From Fimbriimonadales bacterium (GTDB lineage Bacteria; Armatimonadota; Fimbriimonadia; Fimbriimonadales; GBS-DC): a stretch of DNA of 64,000 nt. The notes under the pieces are model-generated. The model ran no database searches, had not been told where the DNA came from, and saw only the letters and a program-made list of their open reading frames with translations. The position numbers and the translations under genes are program-made. The first letter of the stretch is position 1. Every line of letters begins with the position of its first letter. This document shows, piece after piece, positions 8,307 through 16,903 of this stretch. The stretch covers positions 1,143,221 to 1,207,220 of the forward strand of contig AP024673.1 in NCBI GenBank assembly GCA_025998675.1, read 5' to 3'.

Positions 8307-9401
8307 ATGCCGATTCGCGCCCGCGCCCATGTCTACGAGATGCAACCCTACCGCGCTGGCAAGACGCCCGAGCAGTTGATGCAGTCGCTGGGGCTGAGCG
8401 AGCTGATTAAGCTCTCGTCGAACGAGAACCCGCTGGGGGCGTCGCCGCGCGTGCGCGAGGCGATTCTGAGCGCGCTGGAGAGCATTCACCGCTACCCCGA
8501 CGGCGCATGCACCGCGCTACGCGACGCACTGAGCGACTTTTACCAGCTCCCGCCCGACCACTTCGCCTTCGGCAACGGCTCCGATGAGCTGATCCATCTG
8601 TTCGGTGTGGCGTATCTGGAGCCGGGCGACGCGCTGATGATGGGACATCCGTCGTTCGTGCGTTATGAGGCGTCCGCACAGCTCAATCGGGCGACCCTGC
8701 AGCGCGTCCCGCTCACGCCCGACTTTCGGCTCGACCTCCACGCGATGGCAGCGGCGATTACCGAACACACCAGACTGATTTACCTGGCGAACCCGAACAA
8801 CCCGACGGGCACGATTGTCGCGCGCGCGGAGCTGGAGCAGTTTCTGGCGCGTGTGCCCGACCACGCGCTGGTGGTGCTGGACGAGGCGTATTTCGAGTAC
8901 GCCGATCATCCCGACTACCCCAGCGGCGTGGACTATGTGCGCGCAGGACAGAATGTGGTGGTGTTTCGCACCTTTTCCAAAGCATATGGGCTGGCGGGAC
9001 TGCGCATCGGCTACGCTATCGGCAGACCCGATTTGCTGGACCCCGTCGAGCGCGTGCGCGAGCCGTTTAATGTGAACACGCTGGCGCAGGTCGCCGCCGT
9101 CGCCGCGCTGGGCGACCAAGATCATGTGGCGCGTACCCGTGCGCTCAATCGCGAGGGGCTGCGCATGTTCAGCGAGGCGTGTGAGCGGCTGGGACTGCGC
9201 TCTGTGCCCTCGCAGGCGAACTTCCTGCTGATTGAGATTGGCGCACGATGCGCTCAGGTGCAACAGCGACTGCTCCAGCGCGGCATTCTGGTGCGCACGG
9301 GCGAGGTGTTCGGGCTGCCGACCTATCTGCGCGTGAACACGGGCACAGCGGAGCAGAACGCGCGATTTGTGGAGGCGTTGGCAGATGCGCTCCGCGAGTG
9401 A
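8307..9401 (+). CDS. hisC: Histidinol-phosphate aminotransferase
   Basis: A 364-aa fold-type I PLP enzyme that converts imidazole-acetol phosphate and glutamate to histidinol phosphate. Typical features are the N-terminal KLSSNENPLGASP, the PLP-phosphate and cofactor-contact stretch LANPNNPTGT, VLDEAYFEYAD and the PLP lysine K225 in FRTFSKAYGLAGLRIGYA. The start is ATG 8307: TACAAT ends exactly six bases before it and there is no Shine-Dalgarno, so initiation is probably leaderless. The next gene starts inside its 3' end. It could act on related aromatic amino acids, since HisC-like enzymes overlap in substrate. Confidence 0.9.
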   Translation: MPIRARAHVYEMQPYRAGKTPEQLMQSLGLSELIKLSSNENPLGASPRVREAILSALESIHRYPDGACTALRDALSDFYQLPPDHFAFGNGSDELIHLFGVAYLEPGDALMMGHPSFVRYEASAQLNRATLQRVPLTPDFRLDLHAMAAAITEHTRLIYLANPNNPTGTIVARAELEQFLARVPDHALVVLDEAYFEYADHPDYPSGVDYVRAGQNVVVFRTFSKAYGLAGLRIGYAIGRPDLLDPVERVREPFNVNTLAQVAAVAALGDQDHVARTRALNREGLRMFSEACERLGLRSVPSQANFLLIEIGARCAQVQQRLLQRGILVRTGEVFGLPTYLRVNTGTAEQNARFVEALADALRE

Positions 9402-10029
9402 ACCTCAGGGCGCCCGCAGCTACGCATCGAAGCTGCTGGTGCTGGGGCTGTTTGTGCTGCCTGTGGCGCTGACGGTGGCGGTGCTGGCGTCGCCGTGGTT
9501 TCGGCAGATACGCGCGGCGCAAATCGAGCGCAACGAGCGGCTGCTTCAAGCAGTCGAGTCGGGCGACATAGAGCAGGTACGGCGCGTGCTGACAGGCGGG
9601 GCGGTGGTGAACGCGCGCACGCGGGCGGGACTGACCGCGCTGAGCGTCGCCATCATTCGCGGGTACGACGACATCGCGCTCCTGCTGATTGAAAAAGGCG
9701 CCAGCCTCGACGCTCGCGACCGGTCGGGCGACCGCGATAACCAGCATCCGGGCAACTCGCCTGTGCATTACGCCGCGATTTACGGCAGGACGCGCGTGCT
9801 ACAGGCGATGCTGGAGCGGGGCGTGTCGCCGAACCTGCGCGACCGCAACGGGCGCACGCTGCTGATGCTCGCCGTCGAAAACGGGCATTACGATACCGTG
9901 CAGATGTTGCTCCAGCGCGGGGCTGACCCGACGGCGCGCAGCGCGCTGGGCGAAACCGCGCTCCAGCTGGCGCAGCGCCGCGGCGATTTACGCCTCGAAC
10001 AGTTAATCCGAAAGCATTCCCCGCACTGA
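9385..10029 (+). CDS. Membrane-anchored ankyrin-repeat protein
   Basis: A 214-aa protein with one N-terminal transmembrane segment (about residues 13-33, KLLVLGLFVLPVALTVAVLA) and four to five ankyrin repeats after it. Repeat signatures include GLTALSVAIIRGYDDIALLLIEKGA, NSPVHYAAIYGRTRVLQAML, GRTLLMLAVENGHYDTVQMLL and GETALQLAQRRGD, each shortened here by a few residues in this list only. Such repeats bind other proteins. The start ATG 9385 has GGAGG nine bases upstream and lies 17 bases inside hisC, so it is co-translated. A functional link with histidine synthesis is not evident. Confidence 0.8.
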   Translation: MRSASEPQGARSYASKLLVLGLFVLPVALTVAVLASPWFRQIRAAQIERNERLLQAVESGDIEQVRRVLTGGAVVNARTRAGLTALSVAIIRGYDDIALLLIEKGASLDARDRSGDRDNQHPGNSPVHYAAIYGRTRVLQAMLERGVSPNLRDRNGRTLLMLAVENGHYDTVQMLLQRGADPTARSALGETALQLAQRRGDLRLEQLIRKHSPH

Positions 10030-10070
10030 ACGCGTATACCAATCCATTCGCAGGCAAAATTCCCCCTGCA

Positions 10071-10844
10071 CTACCGCACCACACCCTCTATCGGGCTGGA
10101 TGCGGAGGCGTAGGGCAGTTTGGGGATTCGCCCGGCGCGGTACGCCATCCGTCCTGCCTCGACGCCCTGCTTGAACGCTTCCGCCATCAGCACGGGATCC
10201 TGCGCTTTCGCAATCGCCGTGTTCACCAGCACCGCGTCGCAACCGATTTCCATCGCCAGCGCAGCTTCCGACGGCGCGCCCAAGCCTGCGTCCACCACCA
10301 CGGGCACATTCGCCTGCTCCACGATAATCCGTATCGACTCCAGTCCGACGGCGAATCCCTGCCCCGTGCCAATCGGCGCGGCTAAGGGCATCACCGTCGC
10401 GCAGCCCATCGCCTCTAACCGCTTCGCCAGTTCTGGGTCTGCGGGAATGTAGGGCAGCACCACGAAGCCCTCGTCCACCAGAATCTGGCACGCCTCGTAA
10501 GTGCCGATGGGGTCGGGCAGCAGGTACTTCGGGTCGGGCACAACCTCCACCTTAATCCAGTCGCTCAGCCCCATCGCGCGCGCCAGTCGCGCCACGCGCA
10601 CCGCCTCCTCCGCCGTGCGGCAGCCCGCCGTGTTCGGCAGAATCTGGTAGCGGCTCCAGTCTAACTCGTCCAGGATCGAGCGTTTGGGCGCGTCCAGATC
10701 GATGCGGCGCAGGGCGACGGTGATAATCTCCGCGCCTGAGGCTTCAATCGCACGGCGCATGGTCTCGGCGTCGGGGTACTTGCCCGTGCCCACCATCAGG
10801 CGCGACTGGAACGATTTGTTTGCAATCACCAGCGGGTCGGTCAT
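10071..10844 (-). CDS. thiG: Thiazole synthase
   Basis: A 257-aa TIM-barrel enzyme that forms the thiazole ring of thiamine from DXP, dehydroglycine and ThiS-thiocarboxylate. The Schiff-base lysine is K98 in [17 protein letters not shown]. Other signatures are MVGTGKYPD (17-25), [13 protein letters not shown] and the phosphate-binding [13 protein letters not shown] near the C-terminus. Start ATG 10844 lies 7 nt behind TACAAT (10852-10857) with no ribosome site, a leaderless arrangement. No thiS, thiF or thiH is nearby. Confidence 0.95.
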   Translation of the reverse strand: MTDPLVIANKSFQSRLMVGTGKYPDAETMRRAIEASGAEIITVALRRIDLDAPKRSILDELDWSRYQILPNTAGCRTAEEAVRVARLARAMGLSDWIKVEVVPDPKYLLPDPIGTYEACQILVDEGFVVLPYIPADPELAKRLEAMGCATVMPLAAPIGTGQGFAVGLESIRIIVEQANVPVVVDAGLGAPSEAALAMEIGCDAVLVNTAIAKAQDPVLMAEAFKQGVEAGRMAYRAGRIPKLPYASASSPIEGVVR

Positions 10845-10870
10845 CGCGCCAATTGTACCCGACAGGCGGA

Positions 10871-11368
10871 TTACCCCACGGCGGTCAGCCCCTCGCGGCT
10901 GGGGATGCGCGCCTCACCAAAGAGTTCCGCCACCTTGCGACGGCGGTACTCGAAAATCTCTTCCAGGCGCGGACGCACCAGCAGCCTGTGAATAACGCCG
11001 TCAATCAGCGGCTGCTTGAGCGCGTAGTAGACCAGGTCTTCCATCAGCACCCCGCCCTCCACAGGCGTGAAGGTATGCCGATGATGCCAGAAGCGATACG
11101 GTCCGAACCGTTGCTCATCCACGAAGAAGCGCATCGGCTCGACATGCGTGATTTCCGTGACCCAGTGTATCGGCAGGTTGAACAGCGGGCGCACGGTGTA
11201 GGCGATAATCAGCCCCGCCTCCATCTTATCGGGCACAGGCGTCAGGATGTCGAAGCCCATATAGGGCGGCGTGATGGTCTTCAGATTCACCGGGCTGGAG
11301 AAAAAGTCCCACACAGTTTCCAACGGCGCAGGAATCACCTGCTCGGTTTGCAAACGGAACAGTTTCAT
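10871..11368 (-). CDS. SRPBCC-family (START-like) protein
   Basis: A 165-aa protein with the start of the SRPBCC fold, [18 protein letters not shown], and later [16 protein letters not shown], common in polyketide cyclase/dehydrase-like and coenzyme Q-binding proteins. These bind hydrophobic ligands in a helix-grip cavity; no catalytic residue can be assigned. The start is ATG 11368, nine bases behind TACAAT (11378-11383), so the leader is 2-3 nt. It is related to the family sometimes found next to TIGR01777 epimerases, one of which lies at 15.7 kb here. Confidence 0.75.
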   Translation of the reverse strand: MKLFRLQTEQVIPAPLETVWDFFSSPVNLKTITPPYMGFDILTPVPDKMEAGLIIAYTVRPLFNLPIHWVTEITHVEPMRFFVDEQRFGPYRFWHHRHTFTPVEGGVLMEDLVYYALKQPLIDGVIHRLLVRPRLEEIFEYRRRKVAELFGEARIPSREGLTAVG

Positions 11369-11377
11369 AGTGCAACA

Positions 11378-11411
11378 ATTGTACCTGAGTGTGCGGGGGA
11401 GGCGGTATAAT
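11378..11411. promoter_or_regulatory. Divergent -10 boxes for the SRPBCC gene (-) and DUF92 gene (+)
   Basis: The minus strand reads GGTACAAT (11378-11383) and the plus strand GGTATAAT (11406-11411). The 22 bases between them serve both directions. The plus start GTG 11432 is 20 bases after its box. Confidence 0.5.
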
Positions 11412-11431
11412 CGCACGGAGACGATTCGCAG

Positions 11432-12193
11432 GTGAACTGGCTGATCGGGTTGTGCCTCGCGGGGCTGATAGCGGGTGTGGCATATCGCCTGCGCCTTTTG
11501 ACGCCAGGCGGGGTGTGGGCGGCGGTTGGGGTGGGCGCGAGCGTGTTCGGGGCGGGGGGCGTGTGGGCGAGCCTGCCGATGGTGGGCTTCTTTTTCTCCA
11601 GCAGCCTGTTGCCGCGCCTATTGGGACGCCCGCATAAGACCGAGCGTCGCGCGGCGGTTCAGGTGCTGGCGAATGGGCTGGCGCCTGCGTGCTGTTGCTG
11701 GGGCGCGGCGCTGGCGCCTGCGTCGGCGGAGGCGTTCTGGCTGGGCTACCTCGCGGCGGTGGCGACTGCCACGGCAGACACCTGGGCGACTGAGTTCGGC
11801 GTGCGTTTTGGCAGTCCCGTGTGGCTGCTCACGAGCGGGCGGCGCATTTCGGCGGGCGAGTCGGGCGGGGTCAGCTGGCAGGGCACGCTGGGCGGGCTGG
11901 TGGGCGCCTGCCTGATGGCGGGTTGCGGCGCGCCCCTGCTGAACGATGCGCCTGCGCTTGCGCTTGCGGCGGGGCTGGGGTTCGTCGGCATGGCGATCGA
12001 TAGCCTGCTCGGCGCGACTCTGCAGGCGCGCTACCGATGCGCCCGCTGCGGGTTGTTGACCGAGCAACCCGTGTGTTGCGGCGCGATGGCGCCGCTCGCG
12101 CACGGCGTGCCCATGTTAGAAAACAACGCGGTGAACGGCGTCAGCACAGCGCTTGCCGCCGCCGCGGGCGTTGCGCTCTGGCTCGTACGCTAA
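11432..12193 (+). CDS. DUF92 family integral membrane protein
   Basis: A 253-aa multi-pass membrane protein with five to six hydrophobic helices. It contains the family signature ATATADTWATEFG, then SGGVSWQGTLGGLVG, and a conserved late ENNAVNGVST motif, matching DUF92/TIGR00297. In plants and cyanobacteria the family has been connected with phytyl-phosphate kinase (VTE6), but bacterial members lack a proven role. Two Cys pairs, CARCG and PVCCG, sit in the loop before the last helix. The GTG start follows a GGAGACG-like stretch. Confidence 0.8.
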   Translation: MNWLIGLCLAGLIAGVAYRLRLLTPGGVWAAVGVGASVFGAGGVWASLPMVGFFFSSSLLPRLLGRPHKTERRAAVQVLANGLAPACCCWGAALAPASAEAFWLGYLAAVATATADTWATEFGVRFGSPVWLLTSGRRISAGESGGVSWQGTLGGLVGACLMAGCGAPLLNDAPALALAAGLGFVGMAIDSLLGATLQARYRCARCGLLTEQPVCCGAMAPLAHGVPMLENNAVNGVSTALAAAAGVALWLVR

Positions 12194-12253
12194 CCCAAGT
12201 CACCGTTAAGTACTACCAACCGGCGGATCGTCTGTCATAAGGCGACGATTAAC

Positions 12254-12287
12254 GGAGTGTTGAAGCAGTGTTCCGCTTCAACACTCC
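12254..12287. repeat. 13-bp perfect hairpin related to the palindromic repeat family
   Basis: GGAGTGTTGAAGC and its exact reverse complement GCTTCAACACTCC enclose an 8-base loop. It sits between the convergent DUF92 and SLH-porin genes and could end transcription from either side, but no T-run follows. The ends GGAGTG...GAAGC/GCTTCA...CACTCC match the core of the larger repeats at 15.5 kb and 50.1-50.3 kb. Confidence 0.7.
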
Positions 12288-12331
12288 GGGTCAGACTGCG
12301 TCGATGACGCCAGAGGACGGTGGGGAAATGT

Positions 12332-14239
12332 TCAGAACCGATAGCCGACCTGCGTGGCGAACACGCCTGCACGGTTGCCCGCAGGGCTGGGACCGCCGCT
12401 CAGCAGCGCGACGCCCTTGCCATCGGTGTTGATATACTGGTACAGTAGGCTCAGCTCCGTATCGTCGGCGAGCTGGTACACTGCGCGCAGTGTGAGATAG
12501 TTCCATTCGGGCTTGCCGCGCTGGTTGTTGAGCGCGAGACTGTTAATCTCCCAGCCGACATTCTCGTAGGTGAGGTGGAAGCGCCAGCGCGGGTTGTAGC
12601 GGTAGTGGGCGTCCAGCTGGATGCGCCGCACGCGGTCGCGTCCCTGATAGCCGCTATTGAACGGCAGCTTCGCCGTGCCCGTGTAGGCGTCCACCGCCAG
12701 CACGACGCTCAGGTTGTCAGCGACCTGGTAGCTGGTGTTGAAGTAAGTGCCCTTCAGGTCGGAGGGGTTATACAGATAGCCGATGCGCCCCCAGTTGCCC
12801 GGCGCAACGAAGTAGGGTCCAATCTCGCGGTAGCCCAGTGCCCCGCGCCACCGCTCGTTGAACGGGTAGCTCACACGCACATCGAACGCCGTGTTGCGGC
12901 TGCCCACCACGCGGTTGTCGCCGCGCAGGAGCGTGCTGACGGCGTAGTCGAACCCAACCGTCAAATCGCTGAAGGTCGCCGAGAGATCGAACCCCAGCAC
13001 TTCGGCGCGGTTCACATCGGTGCGCACCGTGTTGAGGATGTGATCAAAGGTGCGATTACGTCCCACGCCTGCAGTCAGGTAAGTCGCGCCCACATTCGCA
13101 GGCGCGTCGAAGGCGCGGAACGGGTACTGCAGGCGCAGCCCCGCCATCTGATCCACCGATGCATTCACCGAGGCGTTATGGTTCGCAAAGCGTATCGGGA
13201 AAAAGCGCGTGGTGTTGGAGCGGACGCCGTAGCTGCTCACCAGAAACAGCTCGGCGTTCATCCCGCCGAGCGTAGTCGTGAGGCGCGCGCCATCCGCACG
13301 GAACGCGCCGTCGTCGTAGCGCACGGAGTCGATATAGTAATCGGGGTCAATCCGCTGCAGGGTGTAGGGGGTCAGCTTCAACGGGATGCGCCCCACCTGC
13401 GCCTGAATCTCCCTGCCGAACAACTCCATCGGGAGCGTGATATACGCCTCCCAGATGGCGACATCAGTCGCGCCGAAGGTGTACGCGCCTGTGTTCACAT
13501 TCAGGCTATCGGCGTCGCGGGCGGCGTCGCGCGTGTAGGGCAGGTAGTTACCGATGATGAAGGTCGCCTTCGCATCGATGCGCGCATTCACGGGCACATC
13601 GACCTGCAGCCCCAGCTCGTGCAGCACGCCGACGCTCTGCAGGAACTTGCCCGACGGGTTGATGGCGTTGCCGTTGTAGGTGAGCGCGCTCCGTCCGTCG
13701 TAGCTGTGCGTGCCGAACACAGCAAGCAGCGCATCGCCCGTGAGGCGGTTGCGCCGTCGCTCTTCGACTTGCAGGCGCGCGCTGAGGGCATCGAGGTCGC
13801 GGCGCAAATCGCGCACGCTCACATTCAGGTTGCTCAGCTCGGTCTCGAACTCCTGCGCCAGCCGCTGCAGGGTTTCAACCGCGCCGCGCAACTGCTGGAG
13901 TTCCTGCACCGCCTGACGAAGCTCTTGCACGCGCGCCTCCAGCGGCGAGGGCTGCGGCGCGGCGGGCGATTCGGGCGCAATTTGATTGATGCGCTGCTCC
14001 AGCTGGCGGATGCGCTCGTCAATCACACGATAGGCGCGGGCGACTGCCTGCGCGAACTCCGCACGAGTCACCGGTCGGTTCGGCTGGAACGCGCCGTCAG
14101 GGAAACCCTCCAGAATGCGCAGGCGCGTCAGCTCGCGAATCGCCTGATACGCCCAGTGATTCGGGGGCACATCGCGTAGCTGCGCATACGCGCTCAGCGC
14201 CAAAAGACCAGATGCCAGAATCATTAATCCTGTTCGCAT
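12332..14239 (-). CDS. SLH-domain outer-membrane porin
   Basis: A 635-aa protein with a cleavable signal peptide (residues 1-20, cut after AYA). One SLH domain follows (about 21-65: LRDVPPNHWAYQAIREL, then GAFQPNRPVTRAEFAQ). A coiled coil spans about 75-185, rich in heptads such as ELRQAVQELQQLRG. The rest is a beta-barrel with alternating strands ending in ATQVGYRF, a C-terminal aromatic typical of outer-membrane barrels. The layout matches SLH porins of Thermus/Deinococcus, Negativicutes and cyanobacteria, where SLH ties the outer membrane to wall polymers. ATG 14239 has AAGGAGG five bases upstream. Confidence 0.85.
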   Translation of the reverse strand: MRTGLMILASGLLALSAYAQLRDVPPNHWAYQAIRELTRLRILEGFPDGAFQPNRPVTRAEFAQAVARAYRVIDERIRQLEQRINQIAPESPAAPQPSPLEARVQELRQAVQELQQLRGAVETLQRLAQEFETELSNLNVSVRDLRRDLDALSARLQVEERRRNRLTGDALLAVFGTHSYDGRSALTYNGNAINPSGKFLQSVGVLHELGLQVDVPVNARIDAKATFIIGNYLPYTRDAARDADSLNVNTGAYTFGATDVAIWEAYITLPMELFGREIQAQVGRIPLKLTPYTLQRIDPDYYIDSVRYDDGAFRADGARLTTTLGGMNAELFLVSSYGVRSNTTRFFPIRFANHNASVNASVDQMAGLRLQYPFRAFDAPANVGATYLTAGVGRNRTFDHILNTVRTDVNRAEVLGFDLSATFSDLTVGFDYAVSTLLRGDNRVVGSRNTAFDVRVSYPFNERWRGALGYREIGPYFVAPGNWGRIGYLYNPSDLKGTYFNTSYQVADNLSVVLAVDAYTGTAKLPFNSGYQGRDRVRRIQLDAHYRYNPRWRFHLTYENVGWEINSLALNNQRGKPEWNYLTLRAVYQLADDTELSLLYQYINTDGKGVALLSGGPSPAGNRAGVFATQVGYRF

Positions 14240-14298
14240 CGTCTCCTCCTTGAGTAGGGTAGTAGGATACAGGATACCCAAAACCCTCGCACGATTGC

Positions 14299-14422
14299 CT
14301 CACGGGGGAACCGTGAGTGCTATGTTGAGGCTATTCAGATTTCGCCATGCGGAATCCTGTAATTCTTAAGGTCAAAACTGGTATTTTTACCAGTTTGCAT
14401 GCCACCTCTCTCGAGTTATAAT
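14299..14422 (+). promoter_or_regulatory. Control region of the PEP-CTERM gene: hairpin, operator-like palindrome and promoter
   Basis: The 315-base gap before the PEP-CTERM gene holds a CTCACGG/CCGTGAG hairpin (14299-14317), a perfect inverted repeat CTGGTA-TTTT-TACCAG (14378-14393) and, directly after it, TTGCAT (14395-14400), 16 bases, TATAAT (14417-14422). The palindrome touches the -35, a usual place for a repressor or activator. A second TATAAT lies at 14515-14520 with TTGAGT 19 bases upstream (14490-14495). Confidence 0.6.
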
Positions 14423-14554
14423 AGAATTGCCTGACCGAAAGGAGCTGTTTCATTCGACTCGTCGCTGAGTTGCCTGCTTTCTGCTTCCTTTGAGTCAAGC
14501 ACATTTAGGGAGCTTATAATCAGCTCCACAAAAACACTGAGGAGGTTCATGCAG

Positions 14555-15325
14555 ATGAAGCGACAGGAGGTTATTTCAGGAAGGGGATTGCGAATCAACG
14601 GAGCGTCTCTTGCGCTTATCGTGTTGATGGGCGTCGCCCTTCAGGCATATGCAACATCGGATCTGTATCAGCAGCTCCCCCACACACCCGGCGCCGCAGG
14701 CGGCAACGGACTGAGCGGGTTTCAGGGTGTGTTGTCGGGTGTCGCTTACGACCGCGAAGTGGCTGACGACTTTTCAGTACCGAGTCCCGGATGGATTGTC
14801 CAGGAGGTAGTGACTTACTGGGTGCCGTTTAACAACACGACGACCATCCCGATTACCGGCGTTGAGCTGGTGTTCTGGAACAAGGTGGGCACTGTGCCCG
14901 GCACGGTCGCCGCCACGGCGTCGGCTACCCTCACAGTCACAAGCACGGGTACGCTGTACTTCAGTCGGAACATGCGCGAGATTAAGGCGACTCTGAGCTC
15001 CCCGATTACTCTGGCTGCAGGCGACTATTTCGTGCAGTTCCAGCCGATTGTCGATGAAAACTGGTTCTGGCTCACCTCGACGCCTACGACGTCTGTACAG
15101 TTCGATTCGGCAGCGATTCGACGCGGTCCCCTGGCAGGATCTGGGGTGGATACAGCATGGCCAGCGGACTGGACTAACACGCCCAATGCGGTATTCACTG
15201 CGGCGTATGATGTGGCGTTCACGATTCGCGGCGAGGTGGTGCCTGAGCCAGCCAGTCTGGTTGCGCTGGGCGCGGGTCTGGCGGGTCTGCTGGCGCGGCG
15301 GCGCCGCACGGCTCACACCGCGTAA
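14555..15325 (+). CDS. PEP-CTERM sorted exported protein
   Basis: A 256-aa secreted protein. An N-terminal signal segment (LALIVLMGVALQAYA) is followed by a beta-rich body with no recognised enzymatic motif. It ends with the PEP-CTERM sorting tag: VPEP, a hydrophobic stretch (LVALGAGLAGLLA) and RRRR. In the known system an exosortase (EpsH/XrtA type) processes such tags and they are tied to exopolysaccharide; none is encoded in this window. ATG 14555 is favoured because GGAGG lies nine bases upstream; ATG 14549 would leave only three. Two promoters and a palindrome precede it. Confidence 0.85.
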   Translation: MKRQEVISGRGLRINGASLALIVLMGVALQAYATSDLYQQLPHTPGAAGGNGLSGFQGVLSGVAYDREVADDFSVPSPGWIVQEVVTYWVPFNNTTTIPITGVELVFWNKVGTVPGTVAATASATLTVTSTGTLYFSRNMREIKATLSSPITLAAGDYFVQFQPIVDENWFWLTSTPTTSVQFDSAAIRRGPLAGSGVDTAWPADWTNTPNAVFTAAYDVAFTIRGEVVPEPASLVALGAGLAGLLARRRRTAHTA

Positions 15326-15379
15326 TCGCGTCATCGAGTAGTCTCTGCCGCAGGCTATTCAGCGACTGCGGTTCGAAAA

Positions 15380-15411
15380 CAACGCGCAGAGGGCTTGCTC
15401 TCTGCGCGTTG
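15380..15411 (+). terminator. Terminator-like hairpin after the PEP-CTERM gene
   Basis: A 12-bp perfect stem CAACGCGCAGAG/CTCTGCGCGTTG with an 8-base loop, 54 bases after the stop codon. Only a short mixed T-rich stretch follows (TGCGTGTTT), so efficiency is uncertain. Confidence 0.7.
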
Positions 15412-15489
15412 TGCGTGTTTATGCCTATCTTGACAGACACAATACCCTCTCTGAACCCGCGCACAAGGTATACTTCGGCGAGGATGCAA

Positions 15490-15655
15490 CGCTTATACCA
15501 ACTGTGCAGTCAGAGTTTTGTTGATTGCCTCGAACACACCTGCAGAGGCGTGCCTGTTGCTCGCACTCTGCTACTATGGAGTGCTGAAGCGGGAGCTTCA
15601 GCGACGCGGCTCCATAAACCGCCGCTTTACGAACGATGACCCGCAGATTGGTATT
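15490..15655. repeat. MITE-like palindromic repeat, copy 1
   Basis: About 165 bases bounded by ATACCAAC on the left and ATTGGTAT on the right, an 8-bp imperfect terminal inverted repeat. Inside are nested palindromes: TATGGAG...CTGAAGC, 4 bases, GCTTCAG...CTCCATA (15575-15616). On the reverse strand it reads ATACCAATCTGCGGGTCAT, then GTTCGTAAAGCGGCGGTTTATGG (shown here as two adjoining pieces of one block), matching copy 2 near 50.1-50.3 kb. No ORF inside looks real. It occupies most of the 375-base gene-free stretch before the epimerase. Confidence 0.75.
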
Positions 15656-15700
15656 ACGCCTGCGCAACTTTCTACAGTTTCGCATGAACCGTGAAATGCT

Positions 15701-16609
15701 ATGAGAATCGTAATTGCTGGCGGCGCGGGGTTTATCGGCAAGGCGATGCTGGAGTCGTATCGCGCGCAGCACACGCTGGAGGCGCTGACGCGCGATCCCG
15801 AGCGGGCGCAGGCGCGTCTGCCCGAAGGCGTGCGCGCCATCGGCTGGGACGGCGCCACGCTGGGCGACTGGGTAGAACGGTTGGACGGCGCGGACGCCGT
15901 GATTAACCTCGTGGGCGAGAGCATCGCCCAGCGATGGACGCCCGCCGTCAAACAACGCCTGTGGGACAGCCGCGTGAAGACAACCGAACTGCTGGCGCAG
16001 GCGGCGGCGCGCGTGCAAACGCCCCCGCGCATCTGGCTGCAGGCGTCGGCGATTGGCATCTACGACCAGAGCCCCGACACGACCGCCGATGAGTCCAGCC
16101 CGCCTGCGAGCGGCTTTCTGGCGGATTTGGGCAAGGCGTGGGAGGCGGCGGCGCAGCCCATCGCCGCGCTGGGAACGCGCCTGTGCTACATGCGCATCGG
16201 CGTCGTGCTGGGGCTGGAAAGCGGCGCGCTGCCCCAGATGCTCACCCCCTTTAGGCTCGGCGTGGGCGGTCCGATTGGGTCAGGCAGGCAGTGGCTCTCG
16301 TGGATTCACCTCCGCGATGTGGCGGCGGCGGCGGCGTTTTTGCTTTCGCGCGACGACCTGTCGGGCGTGTTTAACTTCACTGCGCCCAACCCTGCCACGA
16401 TGCAGGAGTTCGCCCGCACCTTGGGGCGCGTACTGCTGCGCCCCGCGATTGTCCGCGCGCCTGCGTTCGCCGTGCGCCTGATACTGGGCGAGATGGCGGA
16501 GTTCGTACTGCAGGGTTCGCGCGTGCTGCCCCGACGGTTGCTGGAAGCGAGCTACGAGTTCCGCTTCCCGACGCTGGAGGGCGCCCTGCGCGACCTGCTG
16601 GGGAAGTAG
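15701..16609 (+). CDS. TIGR01777 family (YfcH/SulA-like) NAD-dependent epimerase
   Basis: A 302-aa atypical SDR protein. The Rossmann start IVIAGGAGFIGKAM is at 3-16; INLVGESIAQRWTPAVKQ and the late SWIHLRDV are hallmarks of TIGR01777. A C-terminal DUF1731 tail ends LEASYEFRFPTLEGALRDLL. The substrate is unknown for the family; in other genomes it sits by an SRPBCC protein like the one at 10.9 kb. It has no strong ribosome site before ATG 15701. Its stop codon touches the 3' end of the convergent SRP RNA. Confidence 0.85.
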   Translation: MRIVIAGGAGFIGKAMLESYRAQHTLEALTRDPERAQARLPEGVRAIGWDGATLGDWVERLDGADAVINLVGESIAQRWTPAVKQRLWDSRVKTTELLAQAAARVQTPPRIWLQASAIGIYDQSPDTTADESSPPASGFLADLGKAWEAAAQPIAALGTRLCYMRIGVVLGLESGALPQMLTPFRLGVGGPIGSGRQWLSWIHLRDVAAAAAFLLSRDDLSGVFNFTAPNPATMQEFARTLGRVLLRPAIVRAPAFAVRLILGEMAEFVLQGSRVLPRRLLEASYEFRFPTLEGALRDLLGK

Positions 16610-16884
16610 CGGTCGCGCACTGGCTGTCGACGGCGCTTCACAAGGCGTCGCGTCGCCGCCCGCTCCCACCGGGGGGCTTACGGCACACGGGGAAACGACT
16701 TACCGTTGCTTCCTTCCGGACCTGGCGGGGTTCACCGTCCCTCCGTTGCGTAAGTCCCGATGATCCTCACGGGCGCGTGCGCGGCGGTTCTTGCAAGCCG
16801 ACCCGCCTCGAGCCAGAATTCAGCCCTGCTATGGCGGGTTGCAGGTACAGGGAACCGCCAGCTCCCCGCTTAGCGCGACCGTAC
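16608..16884 (-). ncRNA. ffs: Signal recognition particle RNA, large bacterial type
   Basis: On the minus strand the S-domain core CAGGTCCGGAAGGAAGCA (about 16701-16721) is unmistakable. Upstream of it lies an Alu domain like that of Bacillus scRNA: GCGGGGAGCTGGCGGTTCCC, then TGTACCTGCAACCCGCC and ATAGCAGGGCTGAAT. The ends pair: 5' CGGTCGCGC (near 16872-16880) with 3' GCGCGACCG (16610-16618). That gives about 277 nt, the long SRP RNA with both domains rather than the 4.5S short form. It guides ribosomes making membrane proteins with Ffh. The 3' end meets the convergent epimerase stop codon. Exact ends are inferred from pairing and the promoter. Confidence 0.9.
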
Positions 16885-16889
16885 TGGTT

Positions 16890-16895
16890 AGTATA
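16890..16895 (-). promoter_or_regulatory. -10 box of the SRP RNA gene
   Basis: Minus strand GGGTATACT ends 6-7 bases before the predicted RNA 5' end and starts 9 bases after the stop of the upstream oxidoreductase gene. It is an extended -10 without a clear -35. Confidence 0.6.
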
Positions 16896-16903
16896 CCCGA
16901 CGG

